The position numbers were made by a program, and so were the translations under genes. From JAJPHW01 sp963771505 (GTDB taxonomy: Bacteria > Acidobacteriota > Terriglobia > Terriglobales > Acidobacteriaceae), in the NCBI GenBank assembly GCA_963771505.1, contig CAVYTO010000006.1, forward strand, positions 496,001 to 560,000: a stretch of 64,000 bases of DNA, read 5' to 3'. Positions 44,101-52,716 of the stretch are shown here, piece by piece. Within the stretch, counting starts at the first letter, position 1. Each line of letters opens with the position of its first letter. Under the pieces are notes generated by a model. That model was not told the DNA's origin. It was given only the letters and a program-made list of their open reading frames with translations, and did no database searches.

Positions 44101-44687
44101 AAACCACTGATGTCCAGCCAGTTTGATCCGTCGAAGTTATTCACCAGCGGAAACACTTCCATCCCGGTGTCTTCAGCTTTGAGGAACGGCATGACCTTCG
44201 AATCCACCGGCCTGACATCAGACCCATGGATCACGTCGAAAAAATCATTGGTCTGCTCATCGACTCCCTGGAGTCGTCCATCGGGAGTGAGAACGTGTAG
44301 CCATTCCGGATAGAGAAGATCGATCTGGTGCGCATATTCACGCAGGGAGGAGAAGCTCGCTGCATCCCAGGGAACATAGAACCCTGCGCGAATGCCTTCT
44401 GCCTGATTCAGTTTCACTTGCGATGGCGACGAGAGTGAGCGGCGATGGCCTCGTGCCAGCGCCAATTTCTTGCGGCGTTCCCTGGCTCTCTCTTTTTCCC
44501 GCTCTTTGAGAGCATGGTACGAGTGCTTCTGCATGGGCAGCAAAAGCTCTGGCAGCGGCTCATCCCGTAAAGCGGAGTACACAAAGAAGATAAGCAGCAC
44601 GCTCACCACGACCGCTAATGCATCGAAGGCGCGGCGTAGCCGCCGCCACCGCGACTGCCGTGGATCATAAAAGATGGGCTTTGCCAT
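41181..44687 (-). CDS. GH18-like / polysaccharide deacetylase / GT2 three-domain membrane protein
   Basis: This 1168-residue protein has an N-terminal membrane helix (about 23-42) and then three catalytic-type domains. A GH18-like (chitinase-fold) domain covers about 95-440, where RGLMMDFEDYP matches the DxxDxE site as D-x-E. A NodB/CE4 deacetylase covers about 490-720, with VALTFDDGPDPEWT, EIGNHTFTHPDIS and ILMHDGGGNR. Membrane helices (FGFWLFDASSAFIMWVFLLG) lead to a GT2 synthase at about 790-1100, with VPAYNEEKVIERT, DDGSTDGT, GIDADTVI, AEDADLT and QRFRWSFG. This combines making, deacetylating and cutting or binding an amino-sugar polymer such as poly-GlcNAc. Which polymer is not shown. 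Single gene. Confidence 0.92.
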   Translation of the reverse strand: MAKPIFYDPRQSRWRRLRRAFDALAVVVSVLLIFFVYSALRDEPLPELLLPMQKHSYHALKEREKERARERRKKLALARGHRRSLSSPSQVKLNQAEGIRAGFYVPWDAASFSSLREYAHQIDLLYPEWLHVLTPDGRLQGVDEQTNDFFDVIHGSDVRPVDSKVMPFLKAEDTGMEVFPLVNNFDGSNWLDISGFLQNASARFHFRQQIGQFLASDKYRGLMMDFEDYPVSAYPSYVKLLGEVASDLHAKGMKLYVSAPANTKEYPYGAVAAAVDGVVLMNYDQHDPEHEPGPVAGQEWFTANLVAAKKAIPLDKLICAIANYGYDWVTKPKTGALPPEVKNFNVSVQDAWSTARDSEADVDFDSDSSNPHIEYSDEHDLRHDVWFLDAVTSLNEMRAAQNLGIQTFALWRLGSEDRSIWKVWDVPGEAAATDKLKDVPPGQDVDMEGQGEILRIEARPADGQRALTVDASSNLITDENFDNLPQNYRVGRYGYNPGAVALTFDDGPDPEWTPKILDSLKKEHAPATFFLIGIQADKFGSIASRIVREGHEIGNHTFTHPDISNLSGRYMQLELNLTEKLFASRLGLRTILFRPPYSIDAEPDTEDQVRPLEFTQDMGYVTIGDKIDPNDWRNDPRPTAKVIADRVIEHLPPCAPNDRFCGSIILMHDGGGNRSQTALAVPMIIEAARAKGLQIVPVHQLLGKSMADVMPPIPTDERWAARLTLFGFWLFDASSAFIMWVFLLGDVLMTGRLLFIGVFAIYDRFRTPHHIEVGGPVSTSFAPKVAVLVPAYNEEKVIERTIRSVLALKYPNMRVIVIDDGSTDGTLDVARAEFREEQRSGEVLILTKPNSGKAEALNFGLERLSDEEIFVGIDADTVIAPDAVSRLVPHFIDPKVGAVAGNAKVGNRVNLWTRWQALEYITSQNFERRALNTLGAVSVVPGAIGAWRIAAVREAGGYHTDTVAEDADLTMAILRLGYRVEYEDLALAYTEAPTNANGLMRQRFRWSFGILQAVWKHRGAFARSGALGWVALPNIVVFQILLPLVSPFIDIMFVVGAISYFVQKYFHPDSTDPASFRRLVAFFATFLVIDFVTSAVAFALERRQPEAREDGWLLSQVWLQRFAYRQVFSAVLFKTVMRAIQGGSFAWDKLERTAAMTHQPREEAVKTP

Positions 44688-44764
44688 GTTTACAGGGTCT
44701 AATTCATCCTAAGCTGCGAGAATTTGAGCGTCAAACTTGCAACTGCGTTCGAAGCGGATGCAGT

Positions 44765-46198
44765 ATGCTATCCAGCATCGTGCGCAACCTTGTGCGCCAG
44801 CACCTGAGATTTTTTCTTGCCGCCACAGCTGCGGCTTTTTCGCTGCGCCTGATCTTCATCCTGCGCTTCTCGAAGATCACCGACGATTCGCTGATCTACG
44901 GGGACATCGCAAAGAATTGGCTATTGCACGGCGTCTACGGTCTCAGCGGCGCGGGAGACATTTCGCCAACCTATATACGGCTGCCCGGCTATCCCGCCTT
45001 TCTGGCGGCCATCTTCGCGATCTTTGGGATGGAGCATTATCACGCCGCAATGTTTGTGCAGATGTTTGTCGATGTCGCCACTTGCACAATCATCGCGGAT
45101 ATCGCTCGCCGCGCAATTTCAAATCGCGCGGCCCAGGCTGCCTTTCTACTGGCCGCCCTGTGCCCGTTTCTCGCCGATTACGTTTCCGCTCCTCTTACCG
45201 AAACCCTCGAGCTGTTTTTCACTGCCATCGCCCTCGACACGGCTGTTATCGGAATCGACCCTAACACCCGGCGTCGAATGCTCGCCTGGATCGGGTGCGG
45301 GTTGGCGGTGGGCGCGACCATGCTATTTCGACCTGACGGTGGAATTATCCTGGTTGCGGTCGAGGCGTTTCTCGTTGCGCGGTTGATGAAACATCTTCTG
45401 TCAGGTGATCGTTTTCAGCGCCGGGACATACGAGGTTGCTTGACGGAGATGTTCATTGTTGCTGTCTGCGCTTTCGCGCCGCTGGTTCCCTGGACCTTAC
45501 GCAATTTCCACGTTTTCGGACAATTCGAACCGCTTGCCCCGCGCTACGCCAACGAAAAATATGAGTTCGTGCCGATGGGCTTCAATCGTTGGATGAAAAC
45601 CTGGATTGCGGATTATTCCTCGACCGAAGCCGTCTACTGGAACGTTCCCGGCGACCGGGTTGATGCGAGCCTGCTTCCGTCACGCACGTTCGATTCTCCC
45701 GAACAGCGCCAACAGACATTACAACTCATCGCCGACTACAACCAATCGTTGGAGATCACCGAAGCAATCGATGCGAGGTTTGCGTCGCTGGCGGCGCAGC
45801 GAATTCGTTCTGCACCTCTTCGTTATTACCTTGGACTTCCGGCGCTGCGGATATTGGACATGTGGCTGCGTCCGCGCACCGAAAAATTGCCGTGCAACAG
45901 CCGATGGTGGGAGTTCGACGAGGACTTACCGTGGTTGACGTTGATGCTCGCGCTCGGCGTAATCAACCTCCTCTACATCGGCGCGGCAATCACCGGTGTC
46001 ACCACTCGCGGTTTGACGGCGGCCTTCGTTCTTCTGCTCATGTTCGTGTTGCTGCGTTCCGCTTTCCTGGGCTCGCTGGAAAATCCGGAGCCGCGATACA
46101 CGCTCGAGTGTTATCCCGCTGTTATCGTTTTTGCCAGCGCGTGGCTAGCGAAACTCGTCCGCACACCTGACTCCAAGTCAGCGCTCATAAACTCATAG
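44765..46198 (+). CDS. GT39/PMT-like multi-spanning membrane protein
   Basis: This 477-residue integral membrane protein starts at ATG 44765 (MLSSIVRNLVRQHLRFF); the frame opens at 44618, overlapping the previous gene's promoter. About eleven hydrophobic segments alternate with short loops. The first external loop carries KITDDSLIYGDIAKNWLLHG with an Asp-Asp pair, and SPTYIRLPGYPAFLAAIF follows, the arrangement of GT39/ArnT-type enzymes that transfer sugars from lipid-linked donors. LGSLENPEPRYTLECYPAVI near the end is typical of the family. Divergent from the polysaccharide gene, which fits a shared role in surface glycan synthesis, though this is inference. Confidence 0.8.
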   Translation: MLSSIVRNLVRQHLRFFLAATAAAFSLRLIFILRFSKITDDSLIYGDIAKNWLLHGVYGLSGAGDISPTYIRLPGYPAFLAAIFAIFGMEHYHAAMFVQMFVDVATCTIIADIARRAISNRAAQAAFLLAALCPFLADYVSAPLTETLELFFTAIALDTAVIGIDPNTRRRMLAWIGCGLAVGATMLFRPDGGIILVAVEAFLVARLMKHLLSGDRFQRRDIRGCLTEMFIVAVCAFAPLVPWTLRNFHVFGQFEPLAPRYANEKYEFVPMGFNRWMKTWIADYSSTEAVYWNVPGDRVDASLLPSRTFDSPEQRQQTLQLIADYNQSLEITEAIDARFASLAAQRIRSAPLRYYLGLPALRILDMWLRPRTEKLPCNSRWWEFDEDLPWLTLMLALGVINLLYIGAAITGVTTRGLTAAFVLLLMFVLLRSAFLGSLENPEPRYTLECYPAVIVFASAWLAKLVRTPDSKSALINS

Positions 46199-46329
46199 CG
46201 CTGGTTCCGGAATTCTGTATACTTTCCGACCATAACCAATTAAACCGTTTTACTTCGCGTGCTGCGAGTGGTTCGCCGCTTGCATGGGTGCAGAGTAAGC
46301 CGGTTTTCAAAACGTATCGGGAGCCTTCA

Positions 46330-49300
46330 ATGAGCCGCACTTCCGTCATTCCGCAGCGTTGGATCGCGATTTCCGCATCCCTGTTTTTTTTGATCTGCAT
46401 CTGCTCGAACTCGTCCCACGCGCAAACTTTCGCAACCCTATCAGGGACGGTGAAGGACGCATCGGGTGCGGTCGTGGCCAGTGCGCCAGTGACTCTGACC
46501 AACAGCGGCACGAATATTGCAAAAACCATCAAGTCCGGCAGCGACGGCTCTTACTCGTTCACGCTCGTTCCGATTGGAACGTATCGTGTTTCGGTCGAGC
46601 AGTCCGGGTTTCGCAAATATGTTCGCGACGGCATCGTACTCAACGTGAACCAGAACGCGAAAGTGGATGTCGCCCTGACGGTCGGCGCCACCGACCAGGT
46701 TGTTGAGGTGACAGGCGACGTTACTCAGGTTGATACACTCAGCGCTACATTAGGCAGCGTCGAAACCGAGCGCCGAATCAACGACCTGCCGCTCGTTGAG
46801 CGTGATACGTTCCAGCTCGGATTGCTTCAGGCGGGCGTGTTTCCGCCGGACGAGGACGACGGTAGCGCAAATCCCTTCTCTGTAAGCGGAGCCCGTTCGG
46901 AATCCGTCAGTTTCATGATTGACGGCACCGACAACAACGATTTTCTAGGAAATAACGCCGTGGTCGATCCCAACCCGGATGCTGTAGCGGAATTTAAAAT
47001 TCTGACGAACAATTACACGGCCGAATTTGGACGCAGCTCGGGCGGAATCGTCAATCAGGTTATCAAGTCCGGGACCAACCAATTTCACGGGGACGCGTTC
47101 GAGTTCTTCCGTAACGATGCGTTGAATGCTCGCAATTACTTTTTGCCGCAACGTACCCCGTTCAAGCGCAATACTTTCGGCGCAACTTTTGGCGGCCCGA
47201 TCCGTAAAAACAAGACGTTCTTCTTTGTGGCCTATCAGGGTGTTCGTAAACATGAAGGAGCGGTCGCGCCCATCCTGCAAGTTCTGAGCCCGGCGGAACG
47301 CACTGGAAATTTCAGCGAGTTGCTGCCTTCCACCCAACTAGTCGATCCGACTACCGGGCTGAATTATCCGAACAACCAGGTTCCGGTGAACCCAGTGATC
47401 GCTAAGTACATCTCAAAATACTTGCCGTTGCCGAACCTGCCCAACAACAATTTCGTCGCTGCGCCCATCGCTTTTTTGCCCGATGACCAGGGAGTGGCGC
47501 GTCTAGATCACCGTATCGGTGATCGCGATTCGATCAATGCCTCTTACATCATCGATGATTTCAGGTCCAACTACCCATACGCTATTTTCAGCGGCGGAGC
47601 AACAGGCGGAAATGTGCCCGTGGGCTCAGGCTTCGATTCGCTCACCCGCTCGCAGCTTCTGTCGATTACATGGCTGCATACGTTCAATCCGAAAATTGTG
47701 AACGAGTTTATCTTTGGATCGAACCGAAATGCCAGCCTCACCGGAGTGCCACACGACACGACGGCTCCGTCGGCTCTGGGTTTCACCAACGTCAATCCAG
47801 ACGATCCTGCAGGGGCGGCGCCTCCGATTTTAAGCACTCCATCTTTTACGCTTGGCCCGAATCCCCAAGGTCCGACAAAGATTCACGACGTCACGTTCCA
47901 TTGGCAAGACAGCCTTTCAATCACGAGAGGACGGCACGACTTTAAAATTGGAACTGACATCCGCCGGGTTCGCAATAATTTGGACTTTGACTACCAGAAC
48001 AACGGCGTGTTCGACTTCGCCAATCTCTATGCTCCGGGGCCGGGCGGATTAACAGGGAGTCCGCTGGCTGATTTTGTTGGCGGCTTTTACGACAACTTCC
48101 AGCAATTTTCTCGTGCGGTCTACGGAATCCGCACTTCGCAGCTTCATTTCTTTGGCGAGGATGCCTGGAAGATCTGGCCCGGATTCACCCTCAGCTACGG
48201 TTTGCGATATGAATACAACACGCCGCTCGAAGACCCGCATAGGCAGGTACAAGGCTATTTCCCGGGACAGCAATCTTCTGTCTTCCCGACCGCGCCGCAA
48301 GGAATTCTCTATGCGGGCGACCCCAATACCCCGAATCCGGGCCTGACCTACCCAGACCGGAATAATTTCGCGCCGCGAGTTGGTTTCGCGTGGGACATGA
48401 TGGGCAACGCAAAGCTGGTCATGCGCGGCGGATTTGGAATCTTCTATGACATCGAAGACGGAGCGTTGAACGAGCAGTTCGGAGGCGAGGCTCCGTTCGG
48501 CAGCGTCATTAATTTATTTCCCAGCGACTACAGCACTGTGCCGGCTGGTGTGAACCCGGTCGCTGACCCGTACACAGCGTTTAGTTCTTCACCAAATCCG
48601 TTCCCCACTGGCGGCAAGGTCGGCTCAACCTTTGGCGTTCCTGCGGTTTCGTTCGCCTACGTCGTCGATCCTCACTTCCGCACGCCCTATTCAGAGAACG
48701 TCAACTACGGGTTCCAGTATCAGATCGCGCCAGACACAGTCATTGAAGCCGACTACGTCGGCAGTTTCAGCCGCAAGTCGATCGTGACAACGGATCTCAA
48801 CGCTCCACTACCCAGCCTGCTGCAAGCGCAGAATGCCAACGGATTCCTGAATCCCGATTGCGCCCGCCCGTTGGCCGGATGTGCCAACGCCACCACCGAC
48901 CCGAACGCAACTCCCACGGGCATTGTGCAGCTTTTCACTGACCTGAGCGCCGGTAATTCGAACAGCAATCAGTTTCAACTCACCGTCGACAAACGCTTGA
49001 GCCACGGCTTCAACATTCGCGGCGCATACACTTTGGCTAAGACCATCGACGACCAGTCGGGATTTCGCTACAACAGCTCGGTCTATTCCGACCCTTTCGA
49101 TCACTCGTTTGACCGGGGACCGGCCAATTTTGACGTCAGACATCGACTTGTCATCAGCGGATTGTGGGAACTTGGCCTCGACCGGCCGTTCCGCGGCCGG
49201 AACGGCTTCATGCGACGGATCGCCGAAGGCTGGGAGGCCAGCGGAATCGCCAGCTTCCAGACCGGAACTCCGTTTTCCATCTTCTCCAACTCAAACTCCA

Positions 49301-49722
49301 GTCAGGAAAATATATTTTTTGATCGGGCAGACATCGCCGGGCCCTCTCATCTGTATGCTCCGCGCTCGCTTCACAGCTTTGACCCTTCGACTGCAAATTG
49401 TTTGGGCGCTCCCGTAACCAACGGGCATTTTTATTTCGACCCCACCGCTTACGATTGCGCCAACGTGCCGCTGTTTTCGTTTGGAAATTCGGGTAGGAAT
49501 TTCCTGCGTGGGCCGGGACGCAACCAGTTCGATCTGACGATTGGACGTCATTTCAAATTCAGCGAAGCAAGATCGATCGAGTTCCGCGCCGAGTTCTTTA
49601 ATGCATTCAACCATGCACAGTTCTTCAACCCAGATCACTTCGGGTTCGACGCGAATTTTGGCCAGATTACACAGGCTTTGGATCCGAGAATCATTCAACT
49701 GGCTCTTAAGTTTTATTTTTAA
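46330..49722 (+). CDS. Oar-like TonB-dependent receptor with N-terminal carboxypeptidase-regulatory domain
   Basis: This 1130-residue outer-membrane protein starts at ATG 46330 and has a signal peptide (ISASLFFLICICSNSSHAQ). The carboxypeptidase-regulatory domain follows (TLSGTVKDASGAVVASAPVT; GSYSFTLVPIGTYRVSVEQS), then a plug-like segment with the characteristic SARSESVSFMIDGTDNN-type turn and YTAEFGRSSGGIVNQVIKSG. The rest is the barrel with many alternating strands, ending in the aromatic FKFSEARSIEFRAEFFNAFN and a terminal LALKFYF. Oar-like receptors are the commonest outer-membrane family of Acidobacteria and are thought to import or secrete proteins and polymers using TonB. Monocistronic. 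Confidence 0.95.
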   Translation: MSRTSVIPQRWIAISASLFFLICICSNSSHAQTFATLSGTVKDASGAVVASAPVTLTNSGTNIAKTIKSGSDGSYSFTLVPIGTYRVSVEQSGFRKYVRDGIVLNVNQNAKVDVALTVGATDQVVEVTGDVTQVDTLSATLGSVETERRINDLPLVERDTFQLGLLQAGVFPPDEDDGSANPFSVSGARSESVSFMIDGTDNNDFLGNNAVVDPNPDAVAEFKILTNNYTAEFGRSSGGIVNQVIKSGTNQFHGDAFEFFRNDALNARNYFLPQRTPFKRNTFGATFGGPIRKNKTFFFVAYQGVRKHEGAVAPILQVLSPAERTGNFSELLPSTQLVDPTTGLNYPNNQVPVNPVIAKYISKYLPLPNLPNNNFVAAPIAFLPDDQGVARLDHRIGDRDSINASYIIDDFRSNYPYAIFSGGATGGNVPVGSGFDSLTRSQLLSITWLHTFNPKIVNEFIFGSNRNASLTGVPHDTTAPSALGFTNVNPDDPAGAAPPILSTPSFTLGPNPQGPTKIHDVTFHWQDSLSITRGRHDFKIGTDIRRVRNNLDFDYQNNGVFDFANLYAPGPGGLTGSPLADFVGGFYDNFQQFSRAVYGIRTSQLHFFGEDAWKIWPGFTLSYGLRYEYNTPLEDPHRQVQGYFPGQQSSVFPTAPQGILYAGDPNTPNPGLTYPDRNNFAPRVGFAWDMMGNAKLVMRGGFGIFYDIEDGALNEQFGGEAPFGSVINLFPSDYSTVPAGVNPVADPYTAFSSSPNPFPTGGKVGSTFGVPAVSFAYVVDPHFRTPYSENVNYGFQYQIAPDTVIEADYVGSFSRKSIVTTDLNAPLPSLLQAQNANGFLNPDCARPLAGCANATTDPNATPTGIVQLFTDLSAGNSNSNQFQLTVDKRLSHGFNIRGAYTLAKTIDDQSGFRYNSSVYSDPFDHSFDRGPANFDVRHRLVISGLWELGLDRPFRGRNGFMRRIAEGWEASGIASFQTGTPFSIFSNSNSSQENIFFDRADIAGPSHLYAPRSLHSFDPSTANCLGAPVTNGHFYFDPTAYDCANVPLFSFGNSGRNFLRGPGRNQFDLTIGRHFKFSEARSIEFRAEFFNAFNHAQFFNPDHFGFDANFGQITQALDPRIIQLALKFYF

Positions 49723-49863
49723 CGGGAACGGAAAGCGACGCGCTAGCCAGCTGTGCGCCTGGGCAGAGAGAAAAGCAGATTCCTCGTCGCTCCGCTCCTC
49801 GGAATGACAAGGTTGGGGGCAGGAGTGTTTCCCGCACGCTTTCGCTTTAAGAGGTTTTTGACC
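49723..49863. other. intergenic gap with a repeat-like stretch
   Basis: No gene is supported. The stretch near 49778 (AGATTCCTCGTCGCTCCGCT, then CCTCGGAATGACA) can fold as ATTCC/GGAAT. It resembles the stretch near 27518 and is probably a short intergenic repeat lying between convergent genes. Confidence 0.3.
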
Positions 49864-50091
49864 TTACTCAGGGGCGGAAAACAGCGGGGAGTCGCTCATG
49901 CGGAATCGGGTGCGGACGTGCTCGGAGATGAGGGCGACCGCTTCGCGATTGGCCATGGGATCGGCCTGAGTCAGATATTTCATCGCGTCTACTAAAACCC
50001 GTTGCCCGTCCACGTACCTTGGGTCGGAAACGCGCTCACGAGTCTTGCGGCCCAAATTAGGAAGCACGGGGATGGTGAAAACTTTTGCCAT
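49864..50091 (-). CDS. small conserved protein of unknown function
   Basis: This is a 75-residue protein starting at ATG 50091. It is hydrophilic, with no signal or membrane segment: FTIPVLPNLGRKTRERVSDP, then RYVDGQRVLVDAMKYLTQAD and an acidic, helical end (EAVALISEHVRTRFRMSDSP). The composition and reading frame look real and it fills its gap well, but no domain is recognised. It is convergent with the Oar-like gene and 107 bases downstream of the end of the LolA-like gene on its own strand, so it may be part of that transcript. Confidence 0.6.
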   Translation of the reverse strand: MAKVFTIPVLPNLGRKTRERVSDPRYVDGQRVLVDAMKYLTQADPMANREAVALISEHVRTRFRMSDSPLFSAPE

Positions 50092-50198
50092 TCAGGGTTA
50101 GTATCTTTCCCGATTATTTCGGAAGTATACCTTTCCTCACGGCAGTTTTCAGCATGAATCTTCAAATCGTTGCGATTTCGGTACTTAGTGGTAATACC

Positions 50199-50912
50199 CT
50201 AGTTGCCTGACTTGGTCACGGTTTCGGTTTTTGCGTTGGTCTTCAGCTTGAAAACCGAGTCGGCGATCTTCTTGTTGATGACTATGTCGGAATAATTCTG
50301 CTGCCGGTAATCGCCCGACGTTTCGTAGAGCTTTTGCCGCACCGATACCCCACGGTCGGGGTCGATCCACAACGCGATGTGGGGGAAATTGTTGCGAATC
50401 TTCTCGGACTTCGGCACCAGATCAAGCAAAGTGGCATTGACCTCGCCGACTTGCTCGGTTCCTTTATAAGTCACGTTGAATGATTTTTGAAGGTCCTGAC
50501 CGGAACCGCCAAACCCCAACACCAGGAAGGTTTCGAAGTCGGCTCGATGCTGGCCCGCGTCGTAGACGGTAACTCGGTTGATCCCGGTTTCATAAAGCTC
50601 GATCTTGTCTCCCGTGAACAGCAGGTATTTGGGCGGCTTCGGATCCGACACGTCCGCAGCCATCTCGATACGGCTTCCTTCGCGGCGGAAATAAACTTTG
50701 CCTTTTTGCGTATCCTGATCGCCTGTGACTTTTTCAAACACCACCCACTCAAACGAGGCTTCGGTGGTATGGAACGCGGCGGCAGCCGTGTCCATTTTCT
50801 TGAGGATTTGATCAAGATTGCCTTGGCTTTGCGCGACCGCTGAAGAGATAAGCACTGACCCCGCGGCCCAGGCAAGGCCAGCGATCACAGCGCATTTTGG
50901 CAGCTTGTTCAT
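50199..50912 (-). CDS. LolA-like outer-membrane lipoprotein carrier
   Basis: This 237-residue periplasmic protein has a signal peptide (VIAGLAWAAGSVLISSAVAQ) followed by the LolA-type start NLDQILKKMDTAAAAFHTTE and FEWVVFEKVTGDQDTQKGKV. The middle has the beta-rich KYLLFTGDKIELYETGINRV and LVPKSEKIRNNFPHIALWID. LolA/LolB folds are curved half-barrels that carry lipoproteins across the periplasm. Many acidobacterial proteins of this shape are distinct carriers, so the function is by fold, not proven. The gene overlaps the upstream membrane protein by 4 bases. A LolCD exporter is found 9 kb away. Confidence 0.8.
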   Translation of the reverse strand: MNKLPKCAVIAGLAWAAGSVLISSAVAQSQGNLDQILKKMDTAAAAFHTTEASFEWVVFEKVTGDQDTQKGKVYFRREGSRIEMAADVSDPKPPKYLLFTGDKIELYETGINRVTVYDAGQHRADFETFLVLGFGGSGQDLQKSFNVTYKGTEQVGEVNATLLDLVPKSEKIRNNFPHIALWIDPDRGVSVRQKLYETSGDYRQQNYSDIVINKKIADSVFKLKTNAKTETVTKSGN

Positions 50913-51331
50913 TCGCGGTTAACCCAAACCCGGTACTTCACGACGTGTCCGGCGAAATTCTTCACCGGCTCATATTTCTTGATGCTCACACTACCTGAAA
51001 TGGGCTCGATCACGTGCAGCAATTCGTTCCGGGTGTCGCTATCATTTGCCGCGGGAATCGCCGCGCTTTCAATCTCATACACGAACCCGCCATTGGGATC
51101 GGGCGTCACCAGCACCCCGGTTGGTTGCGGATTATGTTGAATTGGTTTGTCGTTGAAATTGATGACCCGCGGCGAGAGAAAAACGAAAAGCAGGATCAGC
51201 GTGACCATCACGTCGTATTGGATGGTTCCGCGTTCGTAGGACCACAGAACGTAGCCGCGAATTGTTCCCCAAACTTGGCCCATCGGTACTTCCGGTGCAG
51301 CCAACGCCGTCGGTGCTTGCGTTCTGCTCAA
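50909..51331 (-). CDS. single-TM protein of unknown function
   Basis: This 140-residue protein starts at ATG 51331. A hydrophilic N-terminus (VPMGQVWGTIRGYVLWSYER) leads to one membrane segment (DVMVTLILLFVFLSPRVINF). The periplasmic rest has NDKPIQHNPQPTGVLVTPDP and SGSVSIKKYEPVKNFAGHVV, ending KYRVWVNRE. No family is recognised. It is coupled to the LolA-like gene by a 4-base overlap and lies 41 bases after serS, so it is part of a minus-strand run and may anchor or assist the LolA-like protein. Confidence 0.65.
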   Translation of the reverse strand: MSRTQAPTALAAPEVPMGQVWGTIRGYVLWSYERGTIQYDVMVTLILLFVFLSPRVINFNDKPIQHNPQPTGVLVTPDPNGGFVYEIESAAIPAANDSDTRNELLHVIEPISGSVSIKKYEPVKNFAGHVVKYRVWVNRE

Positions 51332-51372
51332 GCTCTGTTTTTACTCCTTGCGGGATTGATTGGCAACGCCCG

Positions 51373-52665
51373 CTAAAATTTCTGCGCGGTAATGCGGTCC
51401 GTCCCCATGTAAGGCTGCAATGCCTCGGGGACCAGGACGCTCCCGTCAGCCTGCTGATAGTTTTCCACAATTGCCACCCAGGTTCGCCCTACAGCCAAGG
51501 CGCTGCCATTGAGTGTGTGCACGAATTCACTCTTGCCCTTACCGTCGCGCTTGTAGCGGATATTCGCTCGCCGCGCCTGATAAGACTCGAAATTCGAGCA
51601 GGAAGATATTTCGCGAAACAACTGTTGCCCCGGCAGCCATACTTCGAGATCGTACGTTTTCGCCGACGATGGGCCCATGTCGCCGGTGCTGAGCGCCATC
51701 ACCCGATAGTGCAATCCAAGCTTTTGCAGTACTTCTTCCGCGTCATGGGTCAATTTTTCCAGTTGCGCGTAAGAGTCTTCAGGCCGTGAGAACTTCACGA
51801 GTTCCACTTTCTGAAACTGGTGCTGCCGGATGATTCCGCGAACGTCTTTACCGTAAGATCCAGCTTCGCTGCGGAAGCACGGCGTGTAAGCCGTTAAAGA
51901 AATCGGCAAGCGTGAGCCATCGAGAACTTCATCGCGATAAAGATTCGTTACCGGAACCTCGGCGGTGGGAATGAGCCAGAAATCTTTATCGCCTTGGGGA
52001 ACGCGGAATAAGTCGGACGCGAATTTCGGTAGTTGGCCGGTTCCATACATTGATTCCGAATTCACCATGTATGGCGGCAGGACCTCGGTGTAGCCGTGCT
52101 CTTTCGTGTGCAGATCGAGCATGAAGTTCGCCAGCGCCCGCTCAAGCCGCGCGCCCAGCGCCCAATAGACGGCAAATCGTGCTCCGGTCAACTTCACTGC
52201 GCGTTGCAGATCGAGTACGCCTAAGTGTTCACCCAACTCCCAATGCGCCTTCGGCGTGAAGTCGAATTTTGGGGCGCGTCCCCAACGCCTTGCTTCCACA
52301 TTGTCGTCGGCGGTCTTGCCGATGGGAACCGATTCGTGCGGCAGGTTGGGAATTCCAACCAGAATTTCTCGCAGGCGTCCGTCATACTCGTCCGCCGCCC
52401 TTTCCAGTTCGGCGCTCTGTTCGCGAAGATTCTTGGTTTCAGCCAGCACGGCGGAAGCGTCTTTCCCGCTGGACTTCAACTTGGCAATTTCTTCGGAAAG
52501 CCGGTTGCGATGCGCTTTCAGGGTTTCCGCAGCCGCGATGGCCTGACGCCGCTGCGCATCCACCTGACCGAAATCGCGCAACGCATCGTCCGGATTCATG
52601 CCGCGCTGCCGCAGCTTGTCCTGCACCAACTCCAGGTTGTCGCGCACGAAACTCAGCTCAAGCAT
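51373..52665 (-). CDS. serS: seryl-tRNA synthetase
   Basis: This 430-residue class-II synthetase joins serine to tRNA-Ser. The N-terminal coiled-coil arm that grips the tRNA spans about 28-105 (RQAIAAAETLKAHRNRLSEE and NLREQSAELERAADEYDGRL). The catalytic domain shows motif 1 around ALARALANFML, motif 2 in TAYTPCFRSEAGSYGKDVRG, IRQHQFQKVELVKF, and motif 3 in GSALAVGRTWVAIVENYQQA. ISSCSNFESYQARRANIRYK is the family hallmark before motif 3. It starts at ATG 52665. It is in the minus-strand run between the GT4 gene and the LolA pair. Confidence 0.97.
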   Translation of the reverse strand: MLELSFVRDNLELVQDKLRQRGMNPDDALRDFGQVDAQRRQAIAAAETLKAHRNRLSEEIAKLKSSGKDASAVLAETKNLREQSAELERAADEYDGRLREILVGIPNLPHESVPIGKTADDNVEARRWGRAPKFDFTPKAHWELGEHLGVLDLQRAVKLTGARFAVYWALGARLERALANFMLDLHTKEHGYTEVLPPYMVNSESMYGTGQLPKFASDLFRVPQGDKDFWLIPTAEVPVTNLYRDEVLDGSRLPISLTAYTPCFRSEAGSYGKDVRGIIRQHQFQKVELVKFSRPEDSYAQLEKLTHDAEEVLQKLGLHYRVMALSTGDMGPSSAKTYDLEVWLPGQQLFREISSCSNFESYQARRANIRYKRDGKGKSEFVHTLNGSALAVGRTWVAIVENYQQADGSVLVPEALQPYMGTDRITAQKF

Positions 52666-52716
52666 GGATCATTTACTTTATCGTAAAGAGAGGACGCCCG
52701 CCACGGCAGCTAACAG

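Noticed and set aside
46201..46329. TATACT at 46218 as a promoter for the Oar-like receptor
   Set aside because: No -35 hexamer lies at the right distance, so the call was not supported.
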